A stretch of DNA of 64,000 nt from Arion vulgaris (lineage: Eukaryota; Mollusca; Gastropoda; Stylommatophora; Arionidae), in the NCBI GenBank assembly GCA_020796225.1, contig CM036753.1, forward strand, positions 74,405,865-74,469,864. Reading direction: 5' to 3'. The position numbers and the translations under genes are program-made. Each line of letters starts with the position of its first letter. Within the stretch, counting starts at the first letter, position 1. This document shows, piece after piece, positions 43,795 to 54,300 of this stretch. Under the pieces are notes generated by a model, which saw nothing but the letters and a program-made list of their open reading frames with translations, was not told where the DNA came from and did no database searches.

Positions 43795-43985
43795 AGAATA
43801 AGAACACGAGGCCTACTTGTTTATCGTCCATCTCCGATAAGTCTATTAACTCAATCTCCGCTACACTGAGATCATTTATCTCTGACAAAAATCTTGATGG
43901 CTTCATATGGGAAAGGAACCTAGTAATTTTGGGGCAAGAGACCAGCACGTTTCGTCCGCGCCACAGAGACCGGCATAGACAATTG
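43795..43985 (-). mobile_element. SINE SG
   Basis: The plus strand reads CTTGTTTATCGTCCATCTCC, GATAAGTCTATTAACTCAAT, CTACACTGAGATCATTTATC, TCTGACAAAAATC and GGGAAAGGAACC. The same junction type with SB is seen at 34476. Confidence 0.68.
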
Positions 43986-43989
43986 TGCA

Positions 43990-44280
43990 CTTGAGTCATA
44001 CGTCCTCCAGTCATCGTCATCATCAAATTGCTTGTCATGAGCAGAACTTTGCCACCCCAACAGTCCTTCGTAATGTCTTTCTCATAGGCCAGATGTCCCG
44101 CCTCTGCAGCCGTCATGTTCAAACCATCAGTTACATCCTGAATCCATCTTCTCCTTGGTCTTCCTCTTCTTCTCTTGCCTCCTTCCATAATGGTCTTCTC
44201 AGCTCTTCGTGTCTTTTTATAAGTCCAAAATACCTCAATTTTCTCTTTCTTAATGTAACATCAGCCAGTTTTCTTTGATT
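43990..44280 (-). mobile_element. LINE-G 3' fragment with GAT tail
   Basis: The minus strand encodes RRGRPRRRWIQDVTDGLNMT, then AAEAGHLAYEKD, which is the LINE-G C-terminus. The plus strand shows GTCATCGTCATCATCAAATT at 44010-44030, the GAT tail read in reverse. Upstream sequence to 44280 includes KYFGLIK-like coding. Confidence 0.72.
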
Positions 44281-44726
44281 TTGTGTGTTTTTCCTAGATA
44301 TATCCATTTGTTCTCAGTGCAGCTGGAAAATATGAATTGGATGTTGGGTCACAAGAAACAATAAGACAGAGAATTATAATATAGTTATGAAACATTCTGG
44401 CATATGCTGTGACCGTGTCGAATGGTATGCATGACCGAGTATTTATTTTTTTACTTTTTCGCCGATTGTCGTTATATAAATCAGACTGCTTTGCACAAGG
44501 TTGTCAGCGTTGAGTCCCAGTGCGTACATCTTCCGAATACGTTGTTTGGGATCACTTGGTACGTTATTTTCTTCATAGATATTCAAATCTATAGCTATTT
44601 ATAATCAATGTCAACTTTAGAAATGTTATCTTTTCTGATTAGCGTTTCTTTCTTATTTGGCTGTATGCAACATTGTATGTTTAGATATTTTGATATCTTT
44701 AAATGTGTCTTTACATGAATGATTGA
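44281..44726. other. no gene seen
   Basis: Short frames only. Confidence 0.45.
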
Positions 44727-44729
44727 CCA

Positions 44730-44813
<84 letters not shown>

Positions 44814-44830
44814 ATATCTATCTATCTAGC
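44727..44830. repeat. (TATC)n microsatellite
   Basis: Over 20 tetramers CTAT with one interruption near 44812. Confidence 0.97.
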
Positions 44831-44837
44831 ATTATAT

Positions 44838-44965
44838 ATAGGGACGGCTGGTCATTAAGGGCCAGTGCCTACCCAAAATAACACGTAACGTGTACTCATC
44901 ATTAAAAAAATTATTCATTCATTATTATTACTTTGAACGATACTGATTAGCTTTGAAAGTTGAAT
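44838..44965. mobile_element. hM MITE, truncated copy
   Basis: GGACGGCTGGTCATTAAGGGCCAGTG and AACACGTAACGTGTACTCATC match one hM end; TACTGATTAGCTTTGAAAGTTG matches, in reverse complement, the long hM form at 54301. The other end is missing, replaced by a (TA)n run at 44972. Confidence 0.65.
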
Positions 44966-45149
44966 ATATAACAATATATATATATATATATATATTATTT
45001 CATAATAATATAAAAATCATAATAATATAAAATATCATTATAAAAATATTATATACATCCTATTATAGTTTCGGCCTCTATTATTCAGCCTCTCTAATGT
45101 TTCACGCATTTCCAGCGCACATTTTTCGGGTCGACCTTTTCGGGGTCTA
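44966..45149. repeat. (TA)n and AT-rich repeats
   Basis: (TA)n at 44972-44996 followed by CATAATAATATAAAA repeats to about 45050. Confidence 0.8.
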
Positions 45150-45330
45150 TCTATACCATCTGGTAACATAGCGATCTAACATAGCGATGACACGGCATTT
45201 CTGCCGAGAGTATTGCATAAAGCACGAACTGTATCTCCGGCAATAATCCTAGTGTCTCTAAAATAAATTACTCGTGAACAGAACGGCACCGTTGGGATTC
45301 GAAACCATAACTTTCGGTAAGCAAGGCAAA
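45150..45330 (-). mobile_element. SINE SD
   Basis: The plus strand shows TGCCGAGAGTATTGCATAAA, AGCACGAACTGT, CTAGTGTCTCTAAAATAAAT, TACTCGTGAACAGAACGG and GGGATTCGAAACC, the SD head and first half reversed. The 121-aa minus frame at 45176-45541 overlaps it. Confidence 0.7.
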
Positions 45331-45704
45331 GGCTTAACTTATCCACATACTCCCAAACAAAATATTTGATCGAACGCAACTGTTGGTAATACTTGCGTGT
45401 CATACTGTATTTTTTGGTACACATTTTATTCATCGTTTGAACGTTATTGACAACCTGTCTTAAAACAAGTTCAGTTAAGATAAATAATTGGCAGATGCAA
45501 GGAGAAGCAGGAATCAAGGGATCAGACAACAAAATTGACATGTTTTTTTAAAAATAATTTTCTTTTCTTATGTGTTGCATTTTGACGCTATCAAGAAATT
45601 GGTAAAGATGAATTGTGCGTTTGACTTTGTAATTGAATCGATATCCGTACTGTCCAACAGAGTATTGAAAGTCAGAATGAATCATTGATAATGTATAGTA
45701 CCGC
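45331..45704. other. no gene seen
   Basis: The frame continuing from the SD copy has no recognisable domain. Confidence 0.4.
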
Positions 45705-45966
45705 CTGTGTGTTGACGTGGCTCTCAAGGGGAACAACGAATAGTAACACTGCGACCTACAAGATATGTCGTAAGAGGCGACTGTGGTAGGGTTATAGGGA
45801 AGCTACAATAATGAATAAAAAGCGTTGCAGAAAACAGATGTGCTGGCCTACTTGAAGGCGTATAACTTTCAGAACGTACCATCGTTTTTAGGCTCAGATC
45901 ACATACAAATCGCAAAAAGTGGTTTAACACGTGATTGACATGGAGCGTCCGAAGAAGGAGAAGAAG
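45705..45966 (+). mobile_element. SINE SB
   Basis: CGCCTGTGTGTTGACGTGGC, GCGACCTACAAGATATGTCG, TAAGAGGCGACTGTGG, TAGGCTCAGATCACATACAA, GATTGACATGGAGCGTCCGA and an AAGAAGGAGAAGAAGA tail. Confidence 0.8.
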
Positions 45967-46104
45967 ATATTACATAGCAAATTGATATCAAGACATTTTC
46001 TGATAACACTATTAAACTGAAAATGTTGTTTGAGTGTGTCAACGGAGAGCAAGATTTGTCATATCATTTCCGCTGATTCAATCTGTTACATCTTCGGTTT
46101 GCTG

Positions 46105-46828
46105 CATAATAACTACCAACTTACATCCAATTACACCTCCCCATAATGGTTGACCTGTCGAATCCTAGTTTATTGTGTAGTAGTAACCTACTTACATCTA
46201 ATTGCACATCTCCATAAAGGTTGAGCTATCACATTCTAGTTTATTATGTAACTAACAGTTTTACCCGTTCTTCGCACGGGGAATTTAGTTTAAATATATT
46301 TGTGAAGTCCCGTAAAGAAACGTAACCCGTTGTCTCAAAATCGGCTTCTTCCTCATTAAAAACAATACGTTTTCTCTATAAATATAATTTTCTGTAGTTC
46401 TCACAATCAAATGTGCTAATAGAATATTTAAAAAATGTATTCACCCTCCCGTGGTTGAACATGTTATCTTCAGGATAGCAGCCGAGAATATTATACATTC
46501 GGCCATAAAACAGGCATGTTGAAATACCAATAAATTATTCGTGTGACTGATGTGCGTGAGACGTCACCGGAATATAACAACATGACCTCTGCGCATCACG
46601 TGACAGGGAACGTCGTTACAACATTGATATACTTTTTCGACGAATTATGTGCATGACCATATCGTTTAAGTTGGAATATGGTTATGGAAACGAATAAATA
46701 GTCTATTTTATAATTTTTTCATCTTCCCATCTATGAAAGTTACAATCTTGTCAAATTTCAAGTGTGTCGGATATCAAGATATCTTCAAACAATTGAGATA
46801 GATATAAAAACAATTGCATTCAACTTTC

Positions 46829-46875
<47 letters not shown>

Positions 46876-47020
46876 GATAACTACCTACTTACATCTTATT
46901 GCCCCTCATCAGAATGGTTGAGCTATCACATCCTAGTTTATTGTGTAGTAACGATCTACTTACATCTAATTGCACAATTCTCCAGAATCGTTGAGCTATC
47001 ACATCCTAGTTTATTGTGTG
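46105..47020. repeat. ~73-bp repeat pairs split by a ~615-bp insertion
   Basis: Units with CTACTTACATCTAATTGCAC, then CATAAAGGTTGAGCTATCAC and CTAGTTTATTGTG occur at 46105-46255 (two) and 46873-47020 (two). The insert at 46256-46872 starts ACAGTTTTACCCGTTCTTCG, then CACGGGGAATTT (a short CCCGT/ACGGG stem) and ends in a (TA)n run at 46832-46872. The insert has no long frame. Confidence 0.7.
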
Positions 47021-47270
47021 CGAGGATCTCATGGACTAAGTGATTACAACATTTGCCTATCGTTCTGAAGGTTGTATGATCGATTTCGGACCGAGTCACA
47101 TGTGCAATATTTTCATAAGAGGTCCGTATGATTTCTGCTATGGCTACGGATTTTGTGCTTTATGATACACTTTCGACAGTTGGCGTACCATTTCTGTTTA
47201 CAAGGACGGAGCCATATGGGACACTCGGTGCAATGAATTCAATTTTTCGCTAATAGACACTTTTAGTTGT
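47021..47270 (+). mobile_element. SINE SD, diverged
   Basis: ATGGACTAAGTGATTACAAC (A-box region), TGTATGATCGATTTCGGACC (weak B box), ATGGCTACGGATTTTGTGC, ACACTTTCGACAGTTGG, GGACGGAGCCATATGGG and CTCGGTGCAATGAATTCAAT. Confidence 0.68.
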
Positions 47271-47274
47271 TTTT

Positions 47275-47525
47275 TTTTCCCAGACAGCGGCTTTACAGCC
47301 TGCTCTTCTTGTTTTTGAATTGCATATGGTTCTTTTACGTGCTCATTTTGAACACAGGATCTACTTTTTATCGTCCGTCTCCGATAGGGCTAGGAACTCG
47401 ATCTCACCTACACTGAGATCAGGAACTCTGAAAAATGTTCCGGTGGCTTTACGTGGGAGCGAACCGGGTACCTATGGCCCGAGAGGTGAGTACCTGACCT
47501 CTACCTACTCCACAGAAACCCCAAT
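47275..47525 (-). mobile_element. SINE SG, fullest copy
   Basis: On the minus strand the tRNA-like head has TGGAGTAGGTAGAGG (A-box-like) and CCCGGTTCGCTCCC (B box). The body follows with GATCTCAGTGTAGGTGAGAT, CGAGTTCCTAGCCCTATCGG and AGATCCTGTGTTC, and then a tail AACAAGAAGAGCAGGC. Confidence 0.72.
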
Positions 47526-47539
47526 ATAATATATGACTT

Positions 47540-47915
47540 GCCACATGCAACATACAAACATATACACACATACATATATATATTAGTAGTTATTCAGTGC
47601 TACATGCAACATACAAACATATACACACATACATATATATTGATATTCAGCACATCACAAAAATACACACATACATATATATATTAGTAGTTATTCAGTG
47701 CTACATAAACATACAACAAAACTACATACATATATATATATGATCAGGTACATGCAACATACAAACATATACACTATACATATATATTTAGTAGTTATTC
47801 AGCATGCAAAATAATACATATACACACTACATTATATAATGGAGTTATTCAGTGTAATGCAACATACAAAACATATACACACATACAATATATATATTAG
47901 TAGTTATTCAGTACT
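47540..47915. repeat. ~60-bp AT-rich minisatellite, about 6 units
   Basis: Units contain ACATGCAACATACAAACATA, TACACACATACATATATATA and TTAGTAGTTATTCAGTGCT, with many deletions. The unit CAGTACTACATA runs directly into LINE-B. Confidence 0.85.
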
Positions 47916-47916
47916 A

Positions 47917-48330
47917 CATAGAGACAATACTGACATACGGATGCGAGTCATGGACGGTAAACAAACAAATCAAAAAATCTATGGAGGCTACATAGATGTG
48001 GTTTTACAGAAGAATAATTAGAATGCCATGTACTGTTAAAATGATGAATGTGGTGGTATTGAATGAAGCAAAGACACAGCGAAAACTTATTGTCAATATA
48101 AGAAAGAGGTAAACACCATTTTTCGGACATGTGATGAGAAGGGGATGTTTAGGACACAGCATAACAACCAGTAAAATCGAAGGAGACGAGACAGAGCAGA
48201 CAGAGAAAGAAAGTTTCAATCAGCCTGACTTCATGTCACTAAAGAGAGTCAACGTCTGAGATATTACCAAATACCAGAGATAAAGATTTGTGGAAGTTCA
48301 TGATCGCCTACAACGGCACAGCATCTTGTG
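47917..48330 (+). mobile_element. LINE-B 3' fragment
   Basis: Translation: ETILTYGCESWTVNKQIKKS, MEAT, stop, MWFYRRIIRMPCTVKMMNVV, VLNEAKTQRKLIVNIRKR, stop; then GHVMRRGCLGHSITTSKIEG. It ends GATCGCCTACAACGGCACAG. It is 5' truncated at the minisatellite and joins a (TA)n run 3'. Confidence 0.8.
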
Positions 48331-48332
48331 TT

Positions 48333-48443
<111 letters not shown>

Positions 48444-48815
48444 TGGCCGTTATCGTCTTTATAGACGGTCAATTGGCAAGTGTTTTACTGTGACAACTTC
48501 TGAGTTTTCGTTTTTCTCCCTTGTCGTTCAGCTCATAAATAAGTCTCTTCTCAAACGACGCTGCGCCCTTTCGCAATTTGGCTTTCCACACAACTCTGTC
48601 ATCAGCTAGTCCTTCCCATGTTCTGGGACCTATAGAAAAGTTTTTCATTGTGCCTTTGCAGACATCTTTATATATGAGCAGTGGTCTGCCCTGGTGCCTC
48701 TTCCTCCGAAAGTTCACAGAACAACATTTGTTTTGGTATGCGACAAGCTTCCAATCTTTTCACATGCCCCAACCATCTTAGTCTTCTACTGCTGAGCATG
48801 CCCAATATAATTATT
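48444..48815 (-). mobile_element. LINE-R 3' fragment
   Basis: The minus strand encodes SSRRLRWLGHVKRLEACRIP, KQMLFCELSEEEAPGQT, IYKDVCKGTMKNFSIGPRTW and EGLADDRVVWKAKLRKGAAS. It ends at GACGATAACGGCCATATATA. 5' truncated at 48815. Confidence 0.85.
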
Positions 48816-49494
48816 ACGCTACTTTGGAAAATTAAGTCAATTGAAAAAAAAATATCGAAACCTTCAAAAATAAAACCCATTGAAAAACATTACCAGATAT
48901 TTCTGATGGGCAAATGTCCATATTAAGCAAAAGAAGAATTCTCAAGATGGAATCGCCGCTCATGCATTTAATTGAATCGGATGTCACTGGTAGGTTAAAC
49001 AGGGACAGAGATGATCACACCCTAGGGCATGTTTGCCCGGTGTATTGCCTTAACAAAGCAAATGTAACATTTAACTCTCATCAGAAACTCTCAAGTTGTT
49101 TAATCTTCTGCCCTTAATCTCAACAACTATACAACAAGGTATTTCCGGTAACAAAAATTGTATTTTGCAAGATTCATTATATTTTTTTCACACTTTTGTT
49201 TTTGTTACAAGGAAGAAGTTTGCTTTCGAACTTCTTTAATTTGTTTTAAAAAATCCCAATTGATTCGATTGCAATCTGTTTCCGTTTTCCATTGAGAATA
49301 ACGTCCCAATTCGTTTCTCGTTTTGTTAATACTTCACACCTAAGAGGTGTAATTCTTATAGAACGATTTCTATATTTTGCTAAAAGTACAAAACAACAGA
49401 CGAAACTCAGCTACGTCCATCAATCCTTAATTTTACAAACATGGACAACACAATAGAAGTAGAAATATAGAGTAAACAGATTGAATAACAGATA
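48816..49494. other. no gene seen
   Basis: AT-rich, short frames, no repeat family recognised. Confidence 0.45.
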
Positions 49495-49860
49495 TATGAT
49501 AAAATGAAAGACTGGATAAGAAGGAATAACAGAGAAAATGAAAAATTGTCAGACTGGGTAAAGAGAATAATAGATATATGCAAAATTGTCAGACTGGATA
49601 AGAGAGAATAACAGATATATCAAAAAATTGTAAGTGGATAAGAGAGAATAATAGATATATCAAAAAATTGTAAGACTAGATAAGAGAGAATAATAGATAT
49701 ATGCAAAAGTGTAAGACTGGGTAAAAGGGAATAACCGATATAGGAAGAACTGTAAGACTGGATAAATGGGAATAACATATAAATGAAGTAATTGAAAGAC
49801 TTGATAAGAGGAAATAAAAAATTTAAGAAGAATTGAAAGACTGGATAAGAGGGCCGTCTC
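49495..49860. repeat. ~42-bp minisatellite, about 9 units
   Basis: Units AATTGTCAGACTGGATAAGA, GAGAATAACAGATATATGAA with length variation. Confidence 0.92.
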
Positions 49861-49984
49861 TATACTCAGAGTAAAACACTAGATACCAGGATTTTATCAG
49901 CTGAATAAAACTGTCACCATTATTTTCACTTCAGTAAGTCTGAGTAGCCATTTCTTTGTATGTGTTTGAGAATCATGCGTTATC

Positions 49985-50224
49985 TTCTTCTTCTTCTTCG
50001 AACGCTCCATATCGACCGCTTGTTAACCACTTTTTGTGATTTGTATGTGATCTGAACCTAAGAGCGATGGTACGTTGTGCCAGTTATGCGCATACAAGTA
50101 AGCCAGCACATCCGATTTCTGTGATTTTTTTATGACCCTACCTCAATCGTGTCTTACGACTTGTATTGTAGGTCACAGTGTTAATATTCTTTGCTCCCCC
50201 TTCGAACCTCGGCAGCACACGGGC
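49985..50224 (-). mobile_element. SINE SB
   Basis: CTTCTTCTTCTTCGAACGCT, CCATATCGACCGCTTG, GATCTGAACCTAAGAGCGAT, CTCAATCGTGTCTTACGACT and CGGCAGCACACGGGCA, in reverse orientation. Confidence 0.8.
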
Positions 50225-50394
50225 ATAATAGTTATAAAATAATTATTAGAGAAAACTTGGAGTATATTTTAAAACAAAGTGTCACAGAAAAGTTTTTTTA
50301 TAATGCCCTGGACTGAGATGAGAACAAATATAGTCATACTATAAGAATTAAACATCGAGGAACTTTGACTAAAAAACAATATCAAGTCCGAATC

Positions 50395-50825
50395 TGACAA
50401 AGTATTAAATTAAACACCCACTGGTTAAACAGTAGTAATGTACTCAAAATGTATGACAAAAATGTATTAAATTAAACACCGCACTGGTTTGGGGAAACAG
50501 TAGTAATGTACTCAAAAATGAAATATTGACTAGTTGAAACAGTGAATGTATCAAATGTATGAAAATGTTAAATTAAACACCGCACTGGTTTGGGAAACAG
50601 TAGTAATGTACTCAAAAATGTATGAAAAAATGTATGAAATTAAACATCACACTGGTTTGGGAAACAGTAGTAATGGACTAAAAATTTATGAAAAAAAATG
50701 TATGAAATTAAACACCGCACTGGTTTTGTGAAACAGTAGTAATGTACTCAAAAATGTATGAAAAAAATGTATTAAGTTAAACACCGCACTGGTTTGGGGA
50801 AACAGTAGTAATGTATGAAAAAAAA
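50395..50825. repeat. ~65-bp minisatellite, about 6 units
   Basis: Units AAATTAAACACCGCACTGGT, TTGGGGAAACAGTAGTAATG, TACTCAAAAATGTATGAAAA. Short Lys/Asn-rich frames arise from it. It abuts the 3' end of a reverse SD. Confidence 0.92.
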
Positions 50826-51070
50826 GGTCTAAAATGAGCGGAATTGACTTCATTGGCCCGGAGTTTCCCATGTGGCTCTGTACCTCTCGGCAGAAATGAC
50901 AAGCCACCTGCTCAGAATGTTGCACAAAAGAACAAGCTCTGTAGCCCCAGCAAAAAAGTCTAGGGAACTCCAGAACAAATTGCACATTTAACTCGGTCCG
51001 GATTCGGACCTACAAAATTCAGATCGCCAGGCAAACGTTTTAACCGCTTCGCCATAGAGAGCCCCTACTA
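50826..51070 (-). mobile_element. SINE SD
   Basis: The plus strand shows GAATTGACTTCATTGGCCCG, CATGTGGCTCTGTACCTCTC, GAATGTTGCACAAAAGAAC, CCGGATTCGGACC (B box reversed) and GGCAAACGTTTTAACCGCTT, CGCCATAGAG (A-box end). Confidence 0.75.
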
Positions 51071-51274
51071 AAAGATGTGGTACGGGACAACCAAGAAGAT
51101 GGAGACAGCACGGCATTAAGGAAATTTTGATCCTGACATTTGGAGAGACGGGAGAACTTTCTGGAGACCGAGAATTTTTCAGGCGGGCTGTGATTACGGA
51201 GACGATCTGAAATTTCTAGTGTTTCTTCCAAGCTTACACTTATTATGTTATTTTGTTCTCTCCATCTTTGCTAA

Positions 51275-51277
<3 letters not shown>

Positions 51278-51337
<60 letters not shown>

Positions 51338-51400
51338 ATGCAGTTTTCTATTCCTCACCATCAATTTATATATATATCTAGAGAGAGAGAGAGAGAGAAG
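51278..51400. repeat. (TA)n and (GA)n microsatellites
   Basis: (TA)n at about 51278-51333 and (GA)n at 51380-51400. Confidence 0.95.
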
Positions 51401-51414
51401 GAAGATCGGTTTTA

Positions 51415-51680
51415 CATACCTCGTTCAACGTATGTTATAGAACATGGTTTTAGTCACGTATTTTTGTTTACCGTCGGCATACGATGGGTGATGTGGTCAA
51501 ACATCAGTCCGTTTGTCTTTGCTTCCCAGTGCTTTTCCTGGTTAATACCTAGTTGAGGATTGGTCGACCTGATATCAGTTACGGTGGGGCATATAATCTA
51601 CTCCCACTGTTGAATTGAGCCTCGAACCCGTGCCTACGAAGTACGGGCACTAACAACTGAGGTACTGCGTCTAAGTTATA
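51415..51680 (-). mobile_element. SA-type SINE with a different tRNA head
   Basis: On the minus strand: ACGCAGTACCTCAGTTGTTA (A box), CACGGGTTCGAGGC (B box), then the SA body words GGTCGACCAATCCTCAACTA, GCACTGGGAAGCAAAGAC and ACCACATCACCCATCGTATG. The head differs from the SA head (GAGAGCCGC...) while the body is the same. Confidence 0.68.
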
Positions 51681-51854
51681 TATATATATCTAGCAGACTT
51701 CAATGTTTCTTAAAGTAGGAACATTAGTATTAGGAACAGAAGTATATGCACATTAATAGCAATACAGTTTCTAGCTCTAAGTGAATATGCAAGGATAACT
51801 ATGGAAGAGTCAGTATCAGAGGGAGGGAATACGTGTGTATGTGAGTGTAGACAT

Positions 51855-52075
51855 TCAGACTGAGCATGAACGTATAAACACACAAGGGTGCACATGCAAG
51901 GATGACACACAAGAAGGAACACGCAAAAATGAGCATGGAATCAAGAACACACAAAGGATGAACACGCAAGGATGTCAATGCAAGGATGAACACGCAAGTA
52001 TAGACACGCAAGGATGAACACGCAAGCATCAACACGCAAGACTGAGCACGCAAGGGTGCGTATGCAATGATGATT
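51855..52075. repeat. ~15-bp degenerate minisatellite
   Basis: Variants of GATGAACACGCAAG (ACGCAAGTATAGAC, ACACAAAGGATG) repeat about 14 times. Confidence 0.85.
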
Positions 52076-52454
52076 ATGCCAGTGCGAGTAGGTACGGACG
52101 ATTATTCATCAAAACATTTTCAAGGTCGAAATAGAAAAAAATTTGTATTTTTGTTCCTTGCCACAGCTAGGACCCGAGAGCAATTTCTGGTTGGTTTAAC
52201 GGCAATGGGCAACTGCCCGTGAGATGCTTCCGATCATAGAATTGGGGGGAGGAATCACAGAAATATCGTTCAAACATTCAGTGGCATAGTGGCCCAGCGA
52301 TCAAGCGGATCATGTTGTTTATTGTAGCAAACACAGCTATCGCTACACACAAGTTGGATATGAATTTAAAAATGTTGACATATTGAACTAAGCAACACGA
52401 CACAGAGGAACCATTCAGATAATCATAAGCATACCACCTTATCTATTTGCTTTG
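52076..52454. other. no gene seen
   Basis: No frame or repeat recognised. Confidence 0.4.
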
Positions 52455-53070
52455 CAGGGGGGGTGTACTATATGACGAAGTGGTTAATCATTTTACTTCG
52501 CGTTCTGCAGGTCGTGTGTTCAAAATCCAAGCTTCGGCGTTCGGTTCATAGTGCATTTTGTCCTGGAGGTACCTTACGAATTTTTATGAAGCTTCGGCGT
52601 TCGGTTCATAGTGCATTTTGTCCTGGAGGTACCTTACGAATTTTTATGAAGCTTCGGCGTTCGGTTCATAGTGCATTTTGTCCTGGAGGTACTTTACGAA
52701 TTTTTATGAAGCTTCGGCGTTCGGTTCATAGTGCATTTTGTCCTGGAGGTACTTTACGAATTTTTATGAAGCTTCGGCGTTCGGTTCATAGTGCATTTTA
52801 TCCTGGAGGTACCTTACGAATTTTTATGAAGCTTCGGCGTTCGGTTCATAGTGCATTTTGTCCTGGAGGTACCTTACGAATTTTTATGAAGCTTCGGCGT
52901 TCGGTTCATAGTGCATTTTGTCCTGGAGGTACCTTACGAATTGTTATGAAGCTTCGGAGTACGGATGTCTATGTGCAATACTCTCGGCCACTGATATCTC
53001 ATTTCTGCGAAGACTAACCGAATCATATAGGAAAACCGGATACAATCAAGTAAATCCTTCACCTTTATAA
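52455..53070 (+). mobile_element. SINE SD expanded by an internal 60-bp array
   Basis: The head is ATGACGAAGTGGTTAATCAT (A box) and GTGTTCAAAATCC (B box). The SD middle is present seven times in tandem. After the array the SD 3' half continues with ATGTGCAATACTCTCGGCCA, GACTAACCGAATCATATAGG and ATACAATCAAGTAAATCC. The 184-aa frame at 52463-53017 is the array read in frame. Confidence 0.85.
52513..52945. repeat. 60-bp tandem array inside SINE SD, 7 units
   Basis: Unit AGCTTCGGCGTTCGGTTCAT, AGTGCATTTTGTCCTGGAGG, TACCTTACGAATTTTTATGA. Units differ at only one or two positions, so the expansion is recent. Each word has its counterpart in the reference SD body (GTTCTGTTCACGAGCACATT...CCGAAGCTACGGAG). 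Confidence 0.97.
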
Positions 53071-53086
53071 TCATTTGTATACATCG

Positions 53087-53637
53087 ATCGAGCCTGTGTA
53101 ATTAGTTCTTTACTATATGGCTCAGAAACATGGACAGCCTACTCAAGACACGAGAGGAGACTTAACATCTTTCACCTTCGATGTCTCCGCAAGATTATGA
53201 ACATCAGGTGGTACGACAAGATAACCAACTCTGAAGTACTACAACGTGCAAATCTGCCTTCCATCATGGGCATGCTCAGCAGTAGACGACTAAGATGGTT
53301 GGGACATGTGAGAAGAATGGAAACTTATCGCATACCAAAACAAATGTTGTTCTGTGAACTTTCGGAGGGAAGAGGCACCAGGGCACACCACTGCTCAGAT
53401 ATAAAGATGTCTGCAAAACCTCAATGAAAAACTTTTCTATAGATCCCAGCACATGGGAGGGACTAGCTGATGACAGAGTTGTGTGGAAAGCCAAATTACG
53501 GAAGGGCGCAGAGTCTTTTGAGAAGAGACTTATGTACGAGCTGAACGACAAGAGAGAAAAGCGAAAACTCAGAAGTTGTCACAGTAAAACACTTGCCTAC
53601 AGACCGTCTGTAAAGATGAAAAGGGCCATATAATAAT
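53087..53637 (+). mobile_element. LINE-R 3' fragment
   Basis: CVISSLLYGSETWTAYSRHE, NIRWYDKITNSEVLQRAN, SRRLRWLGHVRRMETYRIPK and STWEGLADDRVVWKAKLRKG, then KMKRAI, are readable with one frameshift near 53370. It ends GAAAAGGGCCATATAATAAT. It is very similar to the 25.4-28.7-kb copy and so of similar age. Confidence 0.9.
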
Positions 53638-53693
53638 ACATCTACCATATTTTAGTGGTTTTTTTTAAATAACTGCCGTACCATTTTAGGGCG

Positions 53694-53965
53694 ATGTAGC
53701 GCCAGAGTGGTTACCGGGGCCCAAATTTGGGGTGTAATGAATAGAACCACTGTTACCTACCACGCATGTCGTAAGAGGCGACTAAGGAGGTTTGGCTGAA
53801 ATCGGATGCATGTGTCCTAAACGTGTAGAAGTCTTATGCGTTTAGGGGCCTACAAACCAATGTGCAACGTATACACGTTCTTGGCAAAGATTAAACATAT
53901 CACAAAGAGTGATTAAAATTGGTCGTAAAGAAAGAAACGCAAAGAAGAAGGAGAAGAAGAGGGCG
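53694..53965 (+). mobile_element. SINE SC
   Basis: TGTAGCGCCAGAGTGGTTAC, CACGCATGTCGTAAGAGGCG, GATGCATGTGTCCTAAACGT, ATGTGCAACGTATACACGTT, and an AAAGAAGAAGGAGAAGAAGA tail. Full length, about 270 bp. Confidence 0.85.
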
Positions 53966-54300
53966 ATGTAGGACAGGTGGACGATAGGCTGTGGAATTTA
54001 ATGGCCGCTTGGCTAGTGCAGTCGCCACGAAGCTGTTACGGTTCGGATTTTTCACTAATGCCCAAAACAGAAAAAAATCCTTGACCTTGTCGTGAATTTA
54101 ACACGGTCTTCCGCATGGGGGCCGCTCTCTAATCCATTCGGTCAAACGCTCGTCTTCTACTTCGCGAAATACTTGAATTACAGCACAAAATATATTGTGA
54201 AGCGGTCTACTATTTGAGTGAAATCTCTCTCAGATTAATCATTATATTTCAAGGGTTGAATCAGCTACCCACCGTTTTACTTATCTTATGACGTCAGTAC

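Noticed and set aside
45176..45541. 121-aa minus-strand frame
   Set aside because: A large part is reverse-oriented SINE SD; no recognisable motif in the rest.
52463..53017. 184-aa repeat protein (LRRSVHSAF...)
   Set aside because: It is a 60-bp expansion inside SINE SD, not a protein-coding gene.
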